Shown here: positions 44,782 to 53,657 of the stretch, one piece after another
Layout: every line of letters begins with the position of its first letter
How positions within the stretch are numbered: position 1 is the stretch's first letter
From: WRDF01 sp031552235
Lineage (GTDB): Bacteria; Bacteroidota; Bacteroidia; Bacteroidales; Rikenellaceae
Direction of reading: 5' to 3'
Length of the DNA: 64,000 bases
NCBI GenBank assembly: GCA_031552235.1
Contig: JAVBMR010000007.1
Coordinates: 28,222 to 92,221 of the forward strand
Notes under the pieces: generated by a model
The model's database searches: none
Told to the model about the DNA's origin: nothing
The model's input: the letters and a program-made list of their open reading frames with translations, nothing else
Program-made: the position numbers and the translations under genes

Positions 44782-45366
44782 ATGGATAATAAAGTCTTAA
44801 GCGACCACGAGTTGCTTAATTTATATCTGGCAGGCGACGAAGGTTCCATCTCGATCCTCATCGAGCGTCACAAAAAACGCGTGACGAATTACATCAACCT
44901 TATCGTTAAGGACAGGGACGTCGCGGATGACATATTCCAGGACACGATGATCAAAGTGCTGAGGTTCCTCCGCGAGGGGCGCTACACAGAGAGCGGGCGT
45001 TTCCTGTCGTGGGTGTTGCGCATCGCGCACAACCAGGTCATCGACCATTTCCGCCAGACAAAACAGCAGAACCTGGTAACCGAATCGGACGCCGGCTACG
45101 ACATCCTCAACACGCGGCAATTCTCCGACTCGAACGTCGAGGACAAACTCGTGTCGATGCAGATACAGGACGACGTGCGCAAGATCGTGGACTACCTCCC
45201 GGAAGAACAGCGGGAAGTTGTCCTGATGCGTTATTTCAACGGGCTCAGTTTCAAAGAAATCGCCGACATGACAAACGTCAGCATCAACACGGCGCTGGGG
45301 CGCATGAGGTACGCGCTGATAAACCTGCGCAAACTCGTCGATGAACACCAAATAATTTTACATTAG
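44782..45366 (+). CDS. ECF-type RNA polymerase sigma factor
   Basis: A 194-aa sigma-70 family factor. Region 2 (about residues 24-95) has DVADDIFQDTMIKVLRFL and FLSWVLRIAHNQVIDHFR. Region 4 (about 130-190) has LPEEQREVVLMRYFNGLSF and a helix-turn-helix, EIADMTNVSINTALGRM. There is no adjacent FecR-type membrane anti-sigma factor; a 54-aa acidic protein gene follows after 65 bp. A strong Shine-Dalgarno sequence precedes it. Confidence 0.93.
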   Translation: MDNKVLSDHELLNLYLAGDEGSISILIERHKKRVTNYINLIVKDRDVADDIFQDTMIKVLRFLREGRYTESGRFLSWVLRIAHNQVIDHFRQTKQQNLVTESDAGYDILNTRQFSDSNVEDKLVSMQIQDDVRKIVDYLPEEQREVVLMRYFNGLSFKEIADMTNVSINTALGRMRYALINLRKLVDEHQIILH

Positions 45367-45431
45367 GGCACAATAATCGATATGGCATGGCGTTTGCTAT
45401 TTATAATCAATAAAGTACCCGTTAAAAGCCT

Positions 45432-45596
45432 ATGGAAGATATGGACGAGAGAACCGAAGAAACATCCCTTAATCGTGATGAAGACGACCTTCTGATGGAG
45501 CATGTGGTTCAGGACGATCACGAACTCATGTACCTGGATGTCTGCCTTAACGAGATCTGTAGGCAGCAACACAAACAACAAGAAAACGGAGCGTAA
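45432..45596 (+). CDS. 54-aa acidic protein downstream of the sigma factor
   Basis: This short frame begins MEDMDERTEETSLNRDEDD and ends QQHKQQENGA, directly before a strong terminator. It is very acidic in its first half, has two Cys (in VCLNEIC) and no hydrophobic segment. I do not recognise it. Its position between the sigma gene and the shared terminator, and its ordinary codon use, argue that it is real. A role in modulating the sigma factor is only a guess. Confidence 0.6.
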   Translation: MEDMDERTEETSLNRDEDDLLMEHVVQDDHELMYLDVCLNEICRQQHKQQENGA

Positions 45597-45628
45597 AAAA
45601 AAGAGAACCTGAAGGTTCTCTTTTTTTA
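45595..45628 (+). terminator. Terminator of the sigma factor unit
   Basis: AGAGAACCT and its complement form a 9-bp stem flanked by an A-rich run and a T7 tract. Confidence 0.92.
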
Positions 45629-45743
45629 TTCCGACACGCCTTTCGCAACGCGCATCCCTGGTAATTCCCGGGGATTTTTCACTATATTTGTAGAATATAG
45701 GCACGCGTTACATGAAAAACTATAACCTTTAACAAATAACAAG

Positions 45744-48464
45744 ATGACGATGAAACTATTTACCAGGCTCTTTGCCGCAGCACTTTTGGCGCTCATAACC
45801 CAGGCGAATGTATCCGCCCAAGGGCGCGACTACCTCTTCTCCCTGAAATCGGCCGAAGGCCACGGTGGCGACGTGCAGTGGCTGATGAAAAAAGCGGGCG
45901 AAGTGACAGACCGCCCCGAAGACCTCTCGCTCGCCGGATACGGCACCACCGGATGGGCTAAGGCAATCGTACCGGGAACGGTGCTCAACTCCCTCGTAAA
46001 CAACGGGGTATATCCCGAACCTTATTTCGGGCTGAACAACAAGATAACCAACGGACTGATCCCCGACCTGAGCAAGGCCGGACGCGATTTCTACACCTAC
46101 TGGTTCCGCGCGGAATTCAACTCAGTGCCCAAAGGCAAAGGCGAACGCGTGTGGATGCAGGCCGACGGCGTGAACTACCGCGCCGAATTTTGGCTCAACG
46201 GCAAGATGGTCTGCAACATAGCTGGCATGTTCCGCCAGGAATCCATCGACGTGACCGACTACGTTTACGGCGACAAAAAGAACGTACTGGCCGTGAAGGT
46301 CTACCCGATCGACGAACCGGGTGTGCCGCGCGACGGCGTCGATGCCTCGAAAGCATGGGGTGCGGCGGCCGAGTTCCGCAACGGCGGCAACGGCGAGATC
46401 GGCAAGAACACCACCATGCTCATGACGGTGGGCTGGGACTTCACGTTCCTCGACGGCATCCGCGACCGCAACACAGGTATCTGGAAAGACATCCGCTTCT
46501 TCAAGACCGGCGACGTGGCCCTCAGGAGCCCGTTCGTCAAGAGCGACCTGCGCAAACCGGCTTACGACCAGTCGAGCCAAACCATAAGCGTGGAAGTTAA
46601 GAACCCCACGTTCGGCACACGCAAGGCCAAAGTCAAGGGCGAGATCATCGGCGAAGGCATCAAATTCGAGAAAGAAGTCACGGTATTGCGCGGCCTGACC
46701 GAAACGGTAGTGTTCACCGCCGCCGACTTCCCGCAGCTCACTATCAACAACCCGCGCCTGTGGTGGCCGCTCAACAAAGGTGCGCAGGAACTCTACACGC
46801 TCTCGCTGAAAGTCGAGATTAACGGCGCGGTGCAGGACTCCATAGGCACACGCTTCGGCATACGCGAGATAGTGTCCAACACCAACACTCCCGACAAATC
46901 GCGCACGTTCTACGTCAACGGCAAACCGATATTCATCAAGGGAACCAACTGGCTGCCCGAGAACATGCTCCGCACTTCGGATGAACGCACCTACGCCGAA
47001 CTCCGCTACACGGCACAATCGGGCGTAAACATGATCCGTTTCTGGGGCGGCGGCATCACTGAGTCGGACTACTTCTTCGACCTTTGCGACGACCTGGGGA
47101 TCATGATCTGGACGGAATTCTGGATGACCGGCGATACGAAACATCCTGTGGACGAGGCCCTGCACCTGACCAACGCCGAATCGACGGTTAAGCGCATCCG
47201 CAACCACCCGTCGCTGGCCTACTACGTATGCTCGAACGAATCGACCGAGCTGACCGGCATCCGCGACCTGCTCGCACGCCTCGACGGCACGCGCGGCTAC
47301 CAGATGCAGTCGGAAGTGGATGGCATCCACGACGGCAGCCCGTACAAAACGGTCAACCCGATGCGCCATTACGAGAACACCGCCTCCGACCGCGGCAGCC
47401 GCGTCGACGGCTTCAACCCGGAATACGGTGCGCCGTGCCTCCCGACAGTGGAATGCCTGCGCGAAATGATGCCCGAAAAAGACCTGTGGCCCATCAACAA
47501 AGAGGTTTGGGACTACAGCGACGGCAACGGATTCCACCAGATGTCTACGCTTTACGTGGATCTCGTGAACAAATACGGCGAGTCGAAAAGCATCGACGAA
47601 TTCGCAATGAAAGGCCAGTTCGTGGGCGCTATGAGCTATAAGAGCATATGGGAAGTGTGGAACTACAACAAGCTTGGCTACGGCGACCGTTACGCCTCAG
47701 GCTTCCTGTTCTGGTACCACAACTCGTCCATCCGCCAGGTGTGCGGACGCATGTGGGACTGGTCGCTCGAACCCACCGCGGCACTCTACACGGCGGCCAA
47801 CGCCTGCGAACCGCTCCACCCCCAGTTCGACTACATCAAAAACACAGTATCAGTCATAAACGACTACTACAAAGCGTTCAACGGTTACAAGGTGACCGCC
47901 GAGGTCTATGACATAAACTCTAAACGCGTCTGGAGGAAAGAAGCTAATGTCAATCTGCCCTCGGACGGCGTGGCGAACGACGTGTTCAAGATCGATTTCC
48001 CGAAAAACATCTCGGCCGTGCATTTCATCAAGCTCCGCCTGTTGGATGACAAAGGCAAAGAAGTGGGAAGCAACTTCTACTGGCGCTCGAACGATGTCTA
48101 CAAAGGCGCAAAGACCCTGACCGGCCCGACCACGGCAGGCTTCGAGAGCATCAAAAACCTCGCTCCGGCGAAAGTCGCGATGAAATACACACAGCGTTCG
48201 GACGCGAAGAACAACTACCTCGATATCGAACTGACAAACTCGGACAACGCCGTCGCGTTCTTCACGCAGCTGCAATGGCTCGACGCGGCAGGCAAACCCG
48301 TGCGCCCGTCGTACTACACCGACAACTTCATCTGCATGCTCCCGGGCGAAACCCGCACGGTTACGATCGAAACCAACAAACGCGACCTTCCGGCAGGTAA
48401 ATACTCGCTGGTGGTCAAAGGCTTCAACGTGGCGAAAGGAAAACAGGCCATCGAAATAAAATGA
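45744..48464 (+). CDS. Exported glycoside hydrolase family 2 enzyme (mannosidase/glucosaminidase-like)
   Basis: A 906-aa secreted GH2 enzyme. The signal peptide ends near VSAQ (residue ~26). It has an N-terminal galactose-binding-like sandwich (WMQADGVNYRAEFWLNGKM), immunoglobulin-like domains, a TIM barrel and C-terminal beta domains. The acid/base is probably E499 in CSNES. The nucleophile is probably E560 in NPEYGAP. GTNWLPENML and MIRFWGGGITESDYFFDLCD are typical of the exo-beta-glucosaminidase/mannosidase branch. The linkage is not certain. Its stop overlaps the start of the FAD oxidoreductase gene, so the two are translationally coupled. Confidence 0.9.
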   Translation: MTMKLFTRLFAAALLALITQANVSAQGRDYLFSLKSAEGHGGDVQWLMKKAGEVTDRPEDLSLAGYGTTGWAKAIVPGTVLNSLVNNGVYPEPYFGLNNKITNGLIPDLSKAGRDFYTYWFRAEFNSVPKGKGERVWMQADGVNYRAEFWLNGKMVCNIAGMFRQESIDVTDYVYGDKKNVLAVKVYPIDEPGVPRDGVDASKAWGAAAEFRNGGNGEIGKNTTMLMTVGWDFTFLDGIRDRNTGIWKDIRFFKTGDVALRSPFVKSDLRKPAYDQSSQTISVEVKNPTFGTRKAKVKGEIIGEGIKFEKEVTVLRGLTETVVFTAADFPQLTINNPRLWWPLNKGAQELYTLSLKVEINGAVQDSIGTRFGIREIVSNTNTPDKSRTFYVNGKPIFIKGTNWLPENMLRTSDERTYAELRYTAQSGVNMIRFWGGGITESDYFFDLCDDLGIMIWTEFWMTGDTKHPVDEALHLTNAESTVKRIRNHPSLAYYVCSNESTELTGIRDLLARLDGTRGYQMQSEVDGIHDGSPYKTVNPMRHYENTASDRGSRVDGFNPEYGAPCLPTVECLREMMPEKDLWPINKEVWDYSDGNGFHQMSTLYVDLVNKYGESKSIDEFAMKGQFVGAMSYKSIWEVWNYNKLGYGDRYASGFLFWYHNSSIRQVCGRMWDWSLEPTAALYTAANACEPLHPQFDYIKNTVSVINDYYKAFNGYKVTAEVYDINSKRVWRKEANVNLPSDGVANDVFKIDFPKNISAVHFIKLRLLDDKGKEVGSNFYWRSNDVYKGAKTLTGPTTAGFESIKNLAPAKVAMKYTQRSDAKNNYLDIELTNSDNAVAFFTQLQWLDAAGKPVRPSYYTDNFICMLPGETRTVTIETNKRDLPAGKYSLVVKGFNVAKGKQAIEIK

Positions 48465-50398
48465 GGAAGTGCATCGCGTTACTCTTCAGCCTCGCGATAG
48501 GATGCGGCGCACTCGCGGCCCAAAGCAGCCCGGCGGCCGCCGGGTTGGCGGTTGCCGGTAACGTTGCAGCGGCCGGCCGCACGGCGGAGTACGACCTCGT
48601 TATCGTGGGAGGCACCCCGGCCGGGATCATGGCGGCCATCGCCGCCTCGCGCGAGGGCAAGAACTGCGCGATCCTCGAAAGGACGGAACATATCGGAGGG
48701 CTCCCGGCCAACGGGTTGGGGGCCACCGATATCGGTACGCGCGGAGCGACCACAGGCCTGTTCGAAAAGTTCGTGAACCTCAACCGGGAATATTATGCGG
48801 CGACCTACGGCGAATCGTCGGCACAGGTGGGCGATTGCAGCAACGGCTATCATTTCGAGCCAAGCGTGGCGGCGAAGACATTCGACAAAATGATCGCCGA
48901 AGCAGGCTCCGGCAAGATAACCATCCTGACCATGAGGCAGTTCGACTCAGAGCCGAGTTATGTTACGATGGATGGCAACCGGATAGCATCGATACGCATA
49001 CTGAACCGCGCGAACGGGCAAGAGGAGGTATACAAAGGCAAAATATTCATCGACGCCACCTACGAGGGCGACCTCGGGGCGGCGGCAGGAGTGCCCTATA
49101 AATTGGGACGCGAGGGCGCCGATGAATACGGCGAACCGTGCGCCGGCCGCATCTACCGCTGGTGGAAGCACGGCCCGGACGAAGCCGGAACGACATATCA
49201 GGGCGACAACGCGATACAGGCATATAACTACCGTATCTGCCTGACGAACGACCCTGATATCCGCATCCCGATAGAGAAGCCTGCGGACTACAACCGCGAC
49301 GATTTCGCCTCGTTAGTCGAGGACGTGTGGACTGGCAGGAACACCGACATCAGCTTCAAGAAAGTTACGGAAGCCGACATGGAAGCCAACCGCCAGAAGC
49401 TACTCGCAGGCGGCAGGACCTCGATACCGGGCGACGCGTGGGGCATAAGCAAGCTCTCAAGCATCGTGCGCCTGCCCAACTCGAAGACCGACGCCAACAA
49501 CCAGCACCTTGCGCTGATATCCACCGATCTGCCGGAAGAGAACTGGCCCTGGCCCACATCCGGATGGGACTGGCGCGACAGGTTCGCCGAGCGGCTCAAA
49601 TCATACAGCCTCGGCCTGCTATGGTTCGCCCAGAACGACGAGGCGCTGCCCGAAAGTTTCCGGAAAGCCTGCCTCGAATGGGGGCTTGCCGCGACCGAAT
49701 ACACCGACAACGGCTATTTCCCGCGCCAGGTCTACGTGCGCGAAGGCCGGAGGCTCGAAGGCATGTATTTTTTTACCGCCAAAGACGCTCTTCCCGTAGT
49801 GAAAGACGGGCGGCCTCCGATCCACGCCTCTTCCATTACCGCCAGCCACTACGCATTGGATTCACATGCGGTACGCAAGCGTGAACCGGGGCGAGTGCAT
49901 TTAGAAGGGTTCTTCAGCCATCCCGCGGCCGTCTATACCGTACCCTACGGTGTCATAGCGCCCAAGACCGTGGGCAACCTTTTGTTCCCGGTTCCTGCTT
50001 CGGCCAGCCATGTGGGCTTCTCGACCATCCGCATGGAACCGTGCTGGATGGCGCTCGGCGAAGCGGCGGGAGTCGCGGCATCACTGGCGATAAACAATAA
50101 TGTGAACGTACAGAATGTACCGGTGTCCGCCATGCAGAATATTCTCCTTGCAAACGGAGCTACGCTCATGTACTTTAAGGATTTAAAGAATACCGACCCG
50201 GATTTTGCCCTTGCGCAGAAGTACGCTTTGAGAGGTTTCTTCCCCGACTGGAACGCGAAACTCGACTCGCCGGCGGACGACGAAACGGCGAAACTCTGGA
50301 AAGACCTGTCAGGCAGGAAGATCGTGAGCGACGGCGCCAAGACCCGCCGCGAAATACTTAGATCGCTTGACGGCAGCGCCAAACCGAATAAGAAATAA
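48461..50398 (+). CDS. Exported FAD-dependent oxidoreductase (FAD_oxidored family)
   Basis: A 645-aa protein with a signal peptide ending near LAAQ (residue ~21). The dinucleotide-binding motif is YDLVIVGGTPAGIMAAIAAS, followed by an acidic end (ILERT). IFIDATYEGDLGAAAGVPY and the C-terminal GVIAPKTVGNLLFPVPASAS and LGEAAGVAASLAI are typical of the family often annotated as xanthan lyase-like. Such proteins are common in Bacteroidota glycan loci. The redox substrate is unknown, possibly a sugar or glycoside. The ATG at 48461 overlaps the GH2 stop by 4 bp. Confidence 0.88.
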   Translation: MRKCIALLFSLAIGCGALAAQSSPAAAGLAVAGNVAAAGRTAEYDLVIVGGTPAGIMAAIAASREGKNCAILERTEHIGGLPANGLGATDIGTRGATTGLFEKFVNLNREYYAATYGESSAQVGDCSNGYHFEPSVAAKTFDKMIAEAGSGKITILTMRQFDSEPSYVTMDGNRIASIRILNRANGQEEVYKGKIFIDATYEGDLGAAAGVPYKLGREGADEYGEPCAGRIYRWWKHGPDEAGTTYQGDNAIQAYNYRICLTNDPDIRIPIEKPADYNRDDFASLVEDVWTGRNTDISFKKVTEADMEANRQKLLAGGRTSIPGDAWGISKLSSIVRLPNSKTDANNQHLALISTDLPEENWPWPTSGWDWRDRFAERLKSYSLGLLWFAQNDEALPESFRKACLEWGLAATEYTDNGYFPRQVYVREGRRLEGMYFFTAKDALPVVKDGRPPIHASSITASHYALDSHAVRKREPGRVHLEGFFSHPAAVYTVPYGVIAPKTVGNLLFPVPASASHVGFSTIRMEPCWMALGEAAGVAASLAINNNVNVQNVPVSAMQNILLANGATLMYFKDLKNTDPDFALAQKYALRGFFPDWNAKLDSPADDETAKLWKDLSGRKIVSDGAKTRREILRSLDGSAKPNKK

Positions 50399-50520
50399 GC
50401 ACTCAGTGCCACAATCAAAAGGATACGGCTGTGCTTTATTCTCTTGTACCTCACGGCCTTCAGAAGAATATTTATAAAGCAATACTGTTCCGTATGGGTA
50501 TTCTTGCGGATAAGTGTTTA
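50399..50520. repeat. Intergenic repeat fragment R1d
   Basis: ACGGCCTTCAGAAG near 50454-50467 matches 54572-54585 exactly. TTGCGGATAAGTGT at 50504-50517 is one of the dispersed 14-mer repeat ends. No gene is seen in this convergent gap. Confidence 0.4.
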
Positions 50521-50521
50521 A

Positions 50522-50562
50522 AATAAAATCAGGGCGGACAATTTGTCCGCCCTGATTTTATT
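50522..50562. terminator. Bidirectional terminator between the FAD oxidoreductase and zinc-ribbon genes
   Basis: A perfect ~19-bp stem (AATAAAATCAGGGCGGACA with its complement) has A-rich and T-rich outer ends and lies between convergent genes. Confidence 0.9.
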
Positions 50563-50600
50563 AAACAGGCGTTCCCCGGCCTGGTCCCTCTCCGGCCCGT

Positions 50601-51371
50601 TTATTCTTCGTTACCAACGAGTTCGTCCGATACGAGTATGCGGCCGCAGTATTCGCAAACGATCACTTTGCGGCTCTGGCTGATCTCGAACTGGCGCTGC
50701 GGCGGGATGCGGTTGAAGCAGCCTCCGCAGGCGTCGCGCTTAACCGTAACGACACCGAGTCCGTTGCGCACGTTCGAGCGGATGCGGTCATAAGCCGACA
50801 GCAAACGTTCGTCGATCTTGCCCTTTATGCTTTCTTCCTGTTGCTTGAGCGTTTCCACTTCACCGGCGGTTTCCTGCTCGATGCTCTGGAGTTCGCTGCG
50901 TTTGGCTTCGAGGTCCATCCTGCGGTCTTTCATTTTGGCCTCGGCGTCCTCTGCCTGCGCTGCCTTGACCTTCATCTCGGCGGCGTATTCCTTGAGCCTC
51001 TTTTCGCGCAGCTCTATTTCGAGGGCCTGGTATTCCATCTCTTTCGAGAGCGAGTCGAATTCGCGGTTGTTGCGAACGTTGCGCTGCTGCTCCTCGTAAC
51101 GCGCGATGAGCGCTTTCGATTCCTCGATCTCGTCCTTGCGCTGTTTCGAGAGCAGGTCGAGTTCTTCGATCTCGCTTGCTATATTGTCGATGCGGGTCTG
51201 CAGGCCGGCCACTTCGTCTTCGAGGTCCTGGACTTCGAGCGGAAGTTCGCCTTTGAGCTTGTTGATCTCGTCGATCTTGCAGTCGATGCACTGCAACTCG
51301 TAAAGCGCCACGATCTTCTCTTCCATCGAGAAGTCGGGAGCGTCGCCTGCTTTCTTGTTAGTTGTCGCCAT
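50601..51371 (-). CDS. C4-type zinc-ribbon coiled-coil protein
   Basis: A 256-aa protein with a long coiled coil (about residues 30-190, DEINKLKGELPLEVQDLEDE) and a C-terminal zinc ribbon. The ribbon uses CGGC (in KRDACGGCFNRIPP) and CEYC (in VCEYCGRIL). The family is widespread, and the gene is next to nif3 in many Bacteroidota. Its role is not established. It begins 5 bp after the nif3-like gene. Confidence 0.9.
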   Translation of the reverse strand: MATTNKKAGDAPDFSMEEKIVALYELQCIDCKIDEINKLKGELPLEVQDLEDEVAGLQTRIDNIASEIEELDLLSKQRKDEIEESKALIARYEEQQRNVRNNREFDSLSKEMEYQALEIELREKRLKEYAAEMKVKAAQAEDAEAKMKDRRMDLEAKRSELQSIEQETAGEVETLKQQEESIKGKIDERLLSAYDRIRSNVRNGLGVVTVKRDACGGCFNRIPPQRQFEISQSRKVIVCEYCGRILVSDELVGNEE

Positions 51372-51376
51372 ATCTT

Positions 51377-52165
51377 TTATACTGTGTAATTTACCGGATT
51401 GCGGGACTTCGTACTTTTGTGGAGTGCAAAAGTAGTTAATTTTTTTCTAATTATATCAAACAAAAGGTCGATTGCGCAATATTCGCTCTCGAAATGGCCT
51501 ATGTCGCACACCGTGAGGCGTCCGTCGGCCTTGTGGAAGTCGTTGTACTTGAGGTCGGCCGTGATGTATATGTCCGCTCCGGCGTTAGCTGCCGCATCGA
51601 TCAGGAACGCGCCCGAGCCCGTGCAGACCGCCACGCGGCGGACAGTGCCGGGCAGGATGTCGCTGTGACGTATAACGCTAAGGTTCAGTGCATTTTTGAT
51701 GTGTCGTATAAATTCAGCCGCCTGAATTTCGGCAGGCAGGTCGGCTATTATACCCGCCCCGTTGCCGCTGCCTTCCGGGGCGCATGGCGACAGTACAGCA
51801 ATGTTCAGCAGGCCGAGTTCGCGTGCGAGCCGGTAGCTCATGCCGTTCTCGACAATATCGAGGTTCGTGTGGCAGGCATAGAGGGCTATGCCGCTTTTGA
51901 TCGCGCGCTCCACTATGCGCTGAACGTGGTTTGCCCCGGTAAGCCTTTTCAGCGGGTCGAAGATGATAGGGTGGTGCGATATCACGAGGTTAGCGCCGAG
52001 CGCGGCGGCTTCGTCCAGCACCTCTTCCGTCACGTCGACGCATATCAGCGCCGCCGCGGCCTCGCCGTCCGGATTCCCCACGATAAGCCCCGAATTGTCG
52101 TAGGACTCCTGCAATGCCAGTGGCGCGGCGGCCTCGATTACGGCCGTTATATCTTTGATTTTCAT
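51377..52165 (-). CDS. Nif3-like dinuclear metal centre protein
   Basis: A 262-aa member of the NIF3/YbgI family, which forms toroidal hexamers with a two-metal site. Metal ligands are in SHHPIIFDPLKRL, ACHTNLDIVENG and DIGHFESEY. GTGSGAFLIDAAANAGADIY is a family signature. Its length matches the short E. coli-type form, without the middle insertion found in many ~365-aa homologues. The biochemical role is still debated. It is the first gene of a two-gene unit with the zinc-ribbon gene. Confidence 0.93.
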   Translation of the reverse strand: MKIKDITAVIEAAAPLALQESYDNSGLIVGNPDGEAAAALICVDVTEEVLDEAAALGANLVISHHPIIFDPLKRLTGANHVQRIVERAIKSGIALYACHTNLDIVENGMSYRLARELGLLNIAVLSPCAPEGSGNGAGIIADLPAEIQAAEFIRHIKNALNLSVIRHSDILPGTVRRVAVCTGSGAFLIDAAANAGADIYITADLKYNDFHKADGRLTVCDIGHFESEYCAIDLLFDIIRKKLTTFALHKSTKSRNPVNYTV

Positions 52166-52421
52166 TGTTCCGTGAATAGGTTGAGGCCCTGCTTCTAATG
52201 CAACTTTTTCAGCCTCTGTAAATTTCTATTTTTGCGTTGGGCTTTTCTGCCGTTTTTTCATTGCCGCTCTCCGTCCACCCCTTTAGGGCGGCGATGCGGG
52301 TTGCTGTGCAACTCGGGAGAAGGAATTTGCTCTTCCAACTAAACCCATGTGCTTTAGCGTATAGCTGTTTAGTCCCGGCGGCGGATGTCGGCGTAAGCCT
52401 TGCGCCGCAATTAATATAACG
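52166..52421. repeat. Intergenic region with dispersed repeat R2b
   Basis: Positions 52214-52374 align with R2a at 43321-43480. Both have TAAATTTCT, a T-rich linker ending TTTTTTCAT, a G+C-rich stem ending GGGCGGCGATGCG, a second stem (here GGGTTG/CAACTC), GAAGGAATTT, and a third stem around CATGTGCTTTAGCGTAT. No gene is seen. Confidence 0.55.
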
Positions 52422-53489
52422 TTAAAACAGCGTTTGTTCGTATATCTGTGGGCGCTTGGGTTCTTCCTGCTCTTCGTAGTCGGCGGCGGTTTGTCCTGTA
52501 GTTTGCCAGGCGGCCTCGCTGTCGTCGGGGCTGAACGTGCTGCACGCGTCGTCCGTGCCGAACGCGCCTCCAGGTTCGGGAACGTCCGTCCTTAGGCCGC
52601 CTTCGACTACCTCTGTCGGGCCTTCCGCATCCGTGTCCGGCGTGCCAGCCTGATATGCTTCAGTCAGGCCTTCTGCCGGCGACTCTTTGTCTGCTTCTTC
52701 CCACGGGTCGGCGTAGTCGCCCGCGCTGTCCAGCTCGTCGTCGAATATATTTCCGAGGTTCCCGAGCGTATTGGCTTCATCCCGAGCCTCGTTCCGTGCC
52801 TCATCCTGAACCTCCGCATGTGCCGCAGCCGGGACTGCATCATGCACTGTTGTCCCCTGCGGCTGTTCCTGCGTGTCGTTCCAGCCGGCGAGTATGTTTT
52901 TGACCTTACGCAGTTCTTCCATCGCGGCGTCGCGTTCCACCTCGTTCAAAGGCCCTCCGGTTTCCTCTTCCGGATCGTCCCACGGCGAGGAACCGTCGGT
53001 CACGACCTCGGTGCGCACCTCGTCGGTTATCGTCACAAGCCCGTCGTCCCCGGCAGCGGAATCGGCGGCCGCCGCGCAGCCAACCGCAGCACCTGTATCT
53101 TCCGGGTACTCCTCGTCCAAATAGCCCTCGGGGCTGAATATCTCGCCATCCTGTTTGAGTTCCTCGCGTATTTCCACGAGCATGGCCCGTATAGACAGCA
53201 GCCTGTCCACGATCTCCATGTCGTGTGTTTCGCCGCTTTTGTTGTCCCTGAGCCTCCGCTGCGCTCCCGCGAGCGTCATCCCGCGCTCCTTCACGAGGTG
53301 GTAGATAAGTTTGAAATTATCCACGTCCTTCGGGGTGAACATGCGGTTGCCCTTGCTGTTCTTGTGTGGTTTTATGATGTCGAACTTCTTCTCCCAGAAC
53401 CTGATAAGCGATGCGTTCACATCGAACATTTCGGCCACCTCGCCGATGGAATAATAAACCTTGTTTTTTGTATGTGTAATCTCTCCCAT
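52422..53489 (-). CDS. MerR-family regulator with a long acidic C-terminal tail
   Basis: A 355-aa protein. The first ~110 residues are a MerR-type DNA-binding domain: VYYSIGEVAEMFDVNASLIRF, then WEKKFDIIKPHKNSKGNRMFTP, a wing, and a helix, LIYHLVKERGMTLAGAQRRL. Homologues in the phylum are usually little longer than this. Here ~240 further residues follow, strongly acidic and rich in Ala, Glu, Asp, Gly and Pro, with no clear domain, ending KRPQIYEQTLF. There are no effector-binding cysteines. The tail is likely disordered. It is divergent from rpmI. Confidence 0.82.
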   Translation of the reverse strand: MGEITHTKNKVYYSIGEVAEMFDVNASLIRFWEKKFDIIKPHKNSKGNRMFTPKDVDNFKLIYHLVKERGMTLAGAQRRLRDNKSGETHDMEIVDRLLSIRAMLVEIREELKQDGEIFSPEGYLDEEYPEDTGAAVGCAAAADSAAGDDGLVTITDEVRTEVVTDGSSPWDDPEEETGGPLNEVERDAAMEELRKVKNILAGWNDTQEQPQGTTVHDAVPAAAHAEVQDEARNEARDEANTLGNLGNIFDDELDSAGDYADPWEEADKESPAEGLTEAYQAGTPDTDAEGPTEVVEGGLRTDVPEPGGAFGTDDACSTFSPDDSEAAWQTTGQTAADYEEQEEPKRPQIYEQTLF

Positions 53490-53592
53490 GGAATCCGTAA
53501 AAAGTTGTGCTACAAAAATAAGAATATTTTTAGCTAAACAAACGGTTTATGTATTTCAAAAATGCGATGCACCCGGTAAATCGCGCCGGAAA

Positions 53593-53624
53593 TTTGCTGG
53601 TTGTCAAAAAAAGACTTATTTTTG
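53593..53624 (+). promoter_or_regulatory. Promoter of rpmI-rplT
   Basis: TTTG at 53593-53596, 20 bp, TATTTTTG at 53617-53624. The rpmI start is 34 bp downstream. Confidence 0.7.
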
Positions 53625-53657
53625 CAGGTTGTTTAACCGATAATAATATTTTCAACG

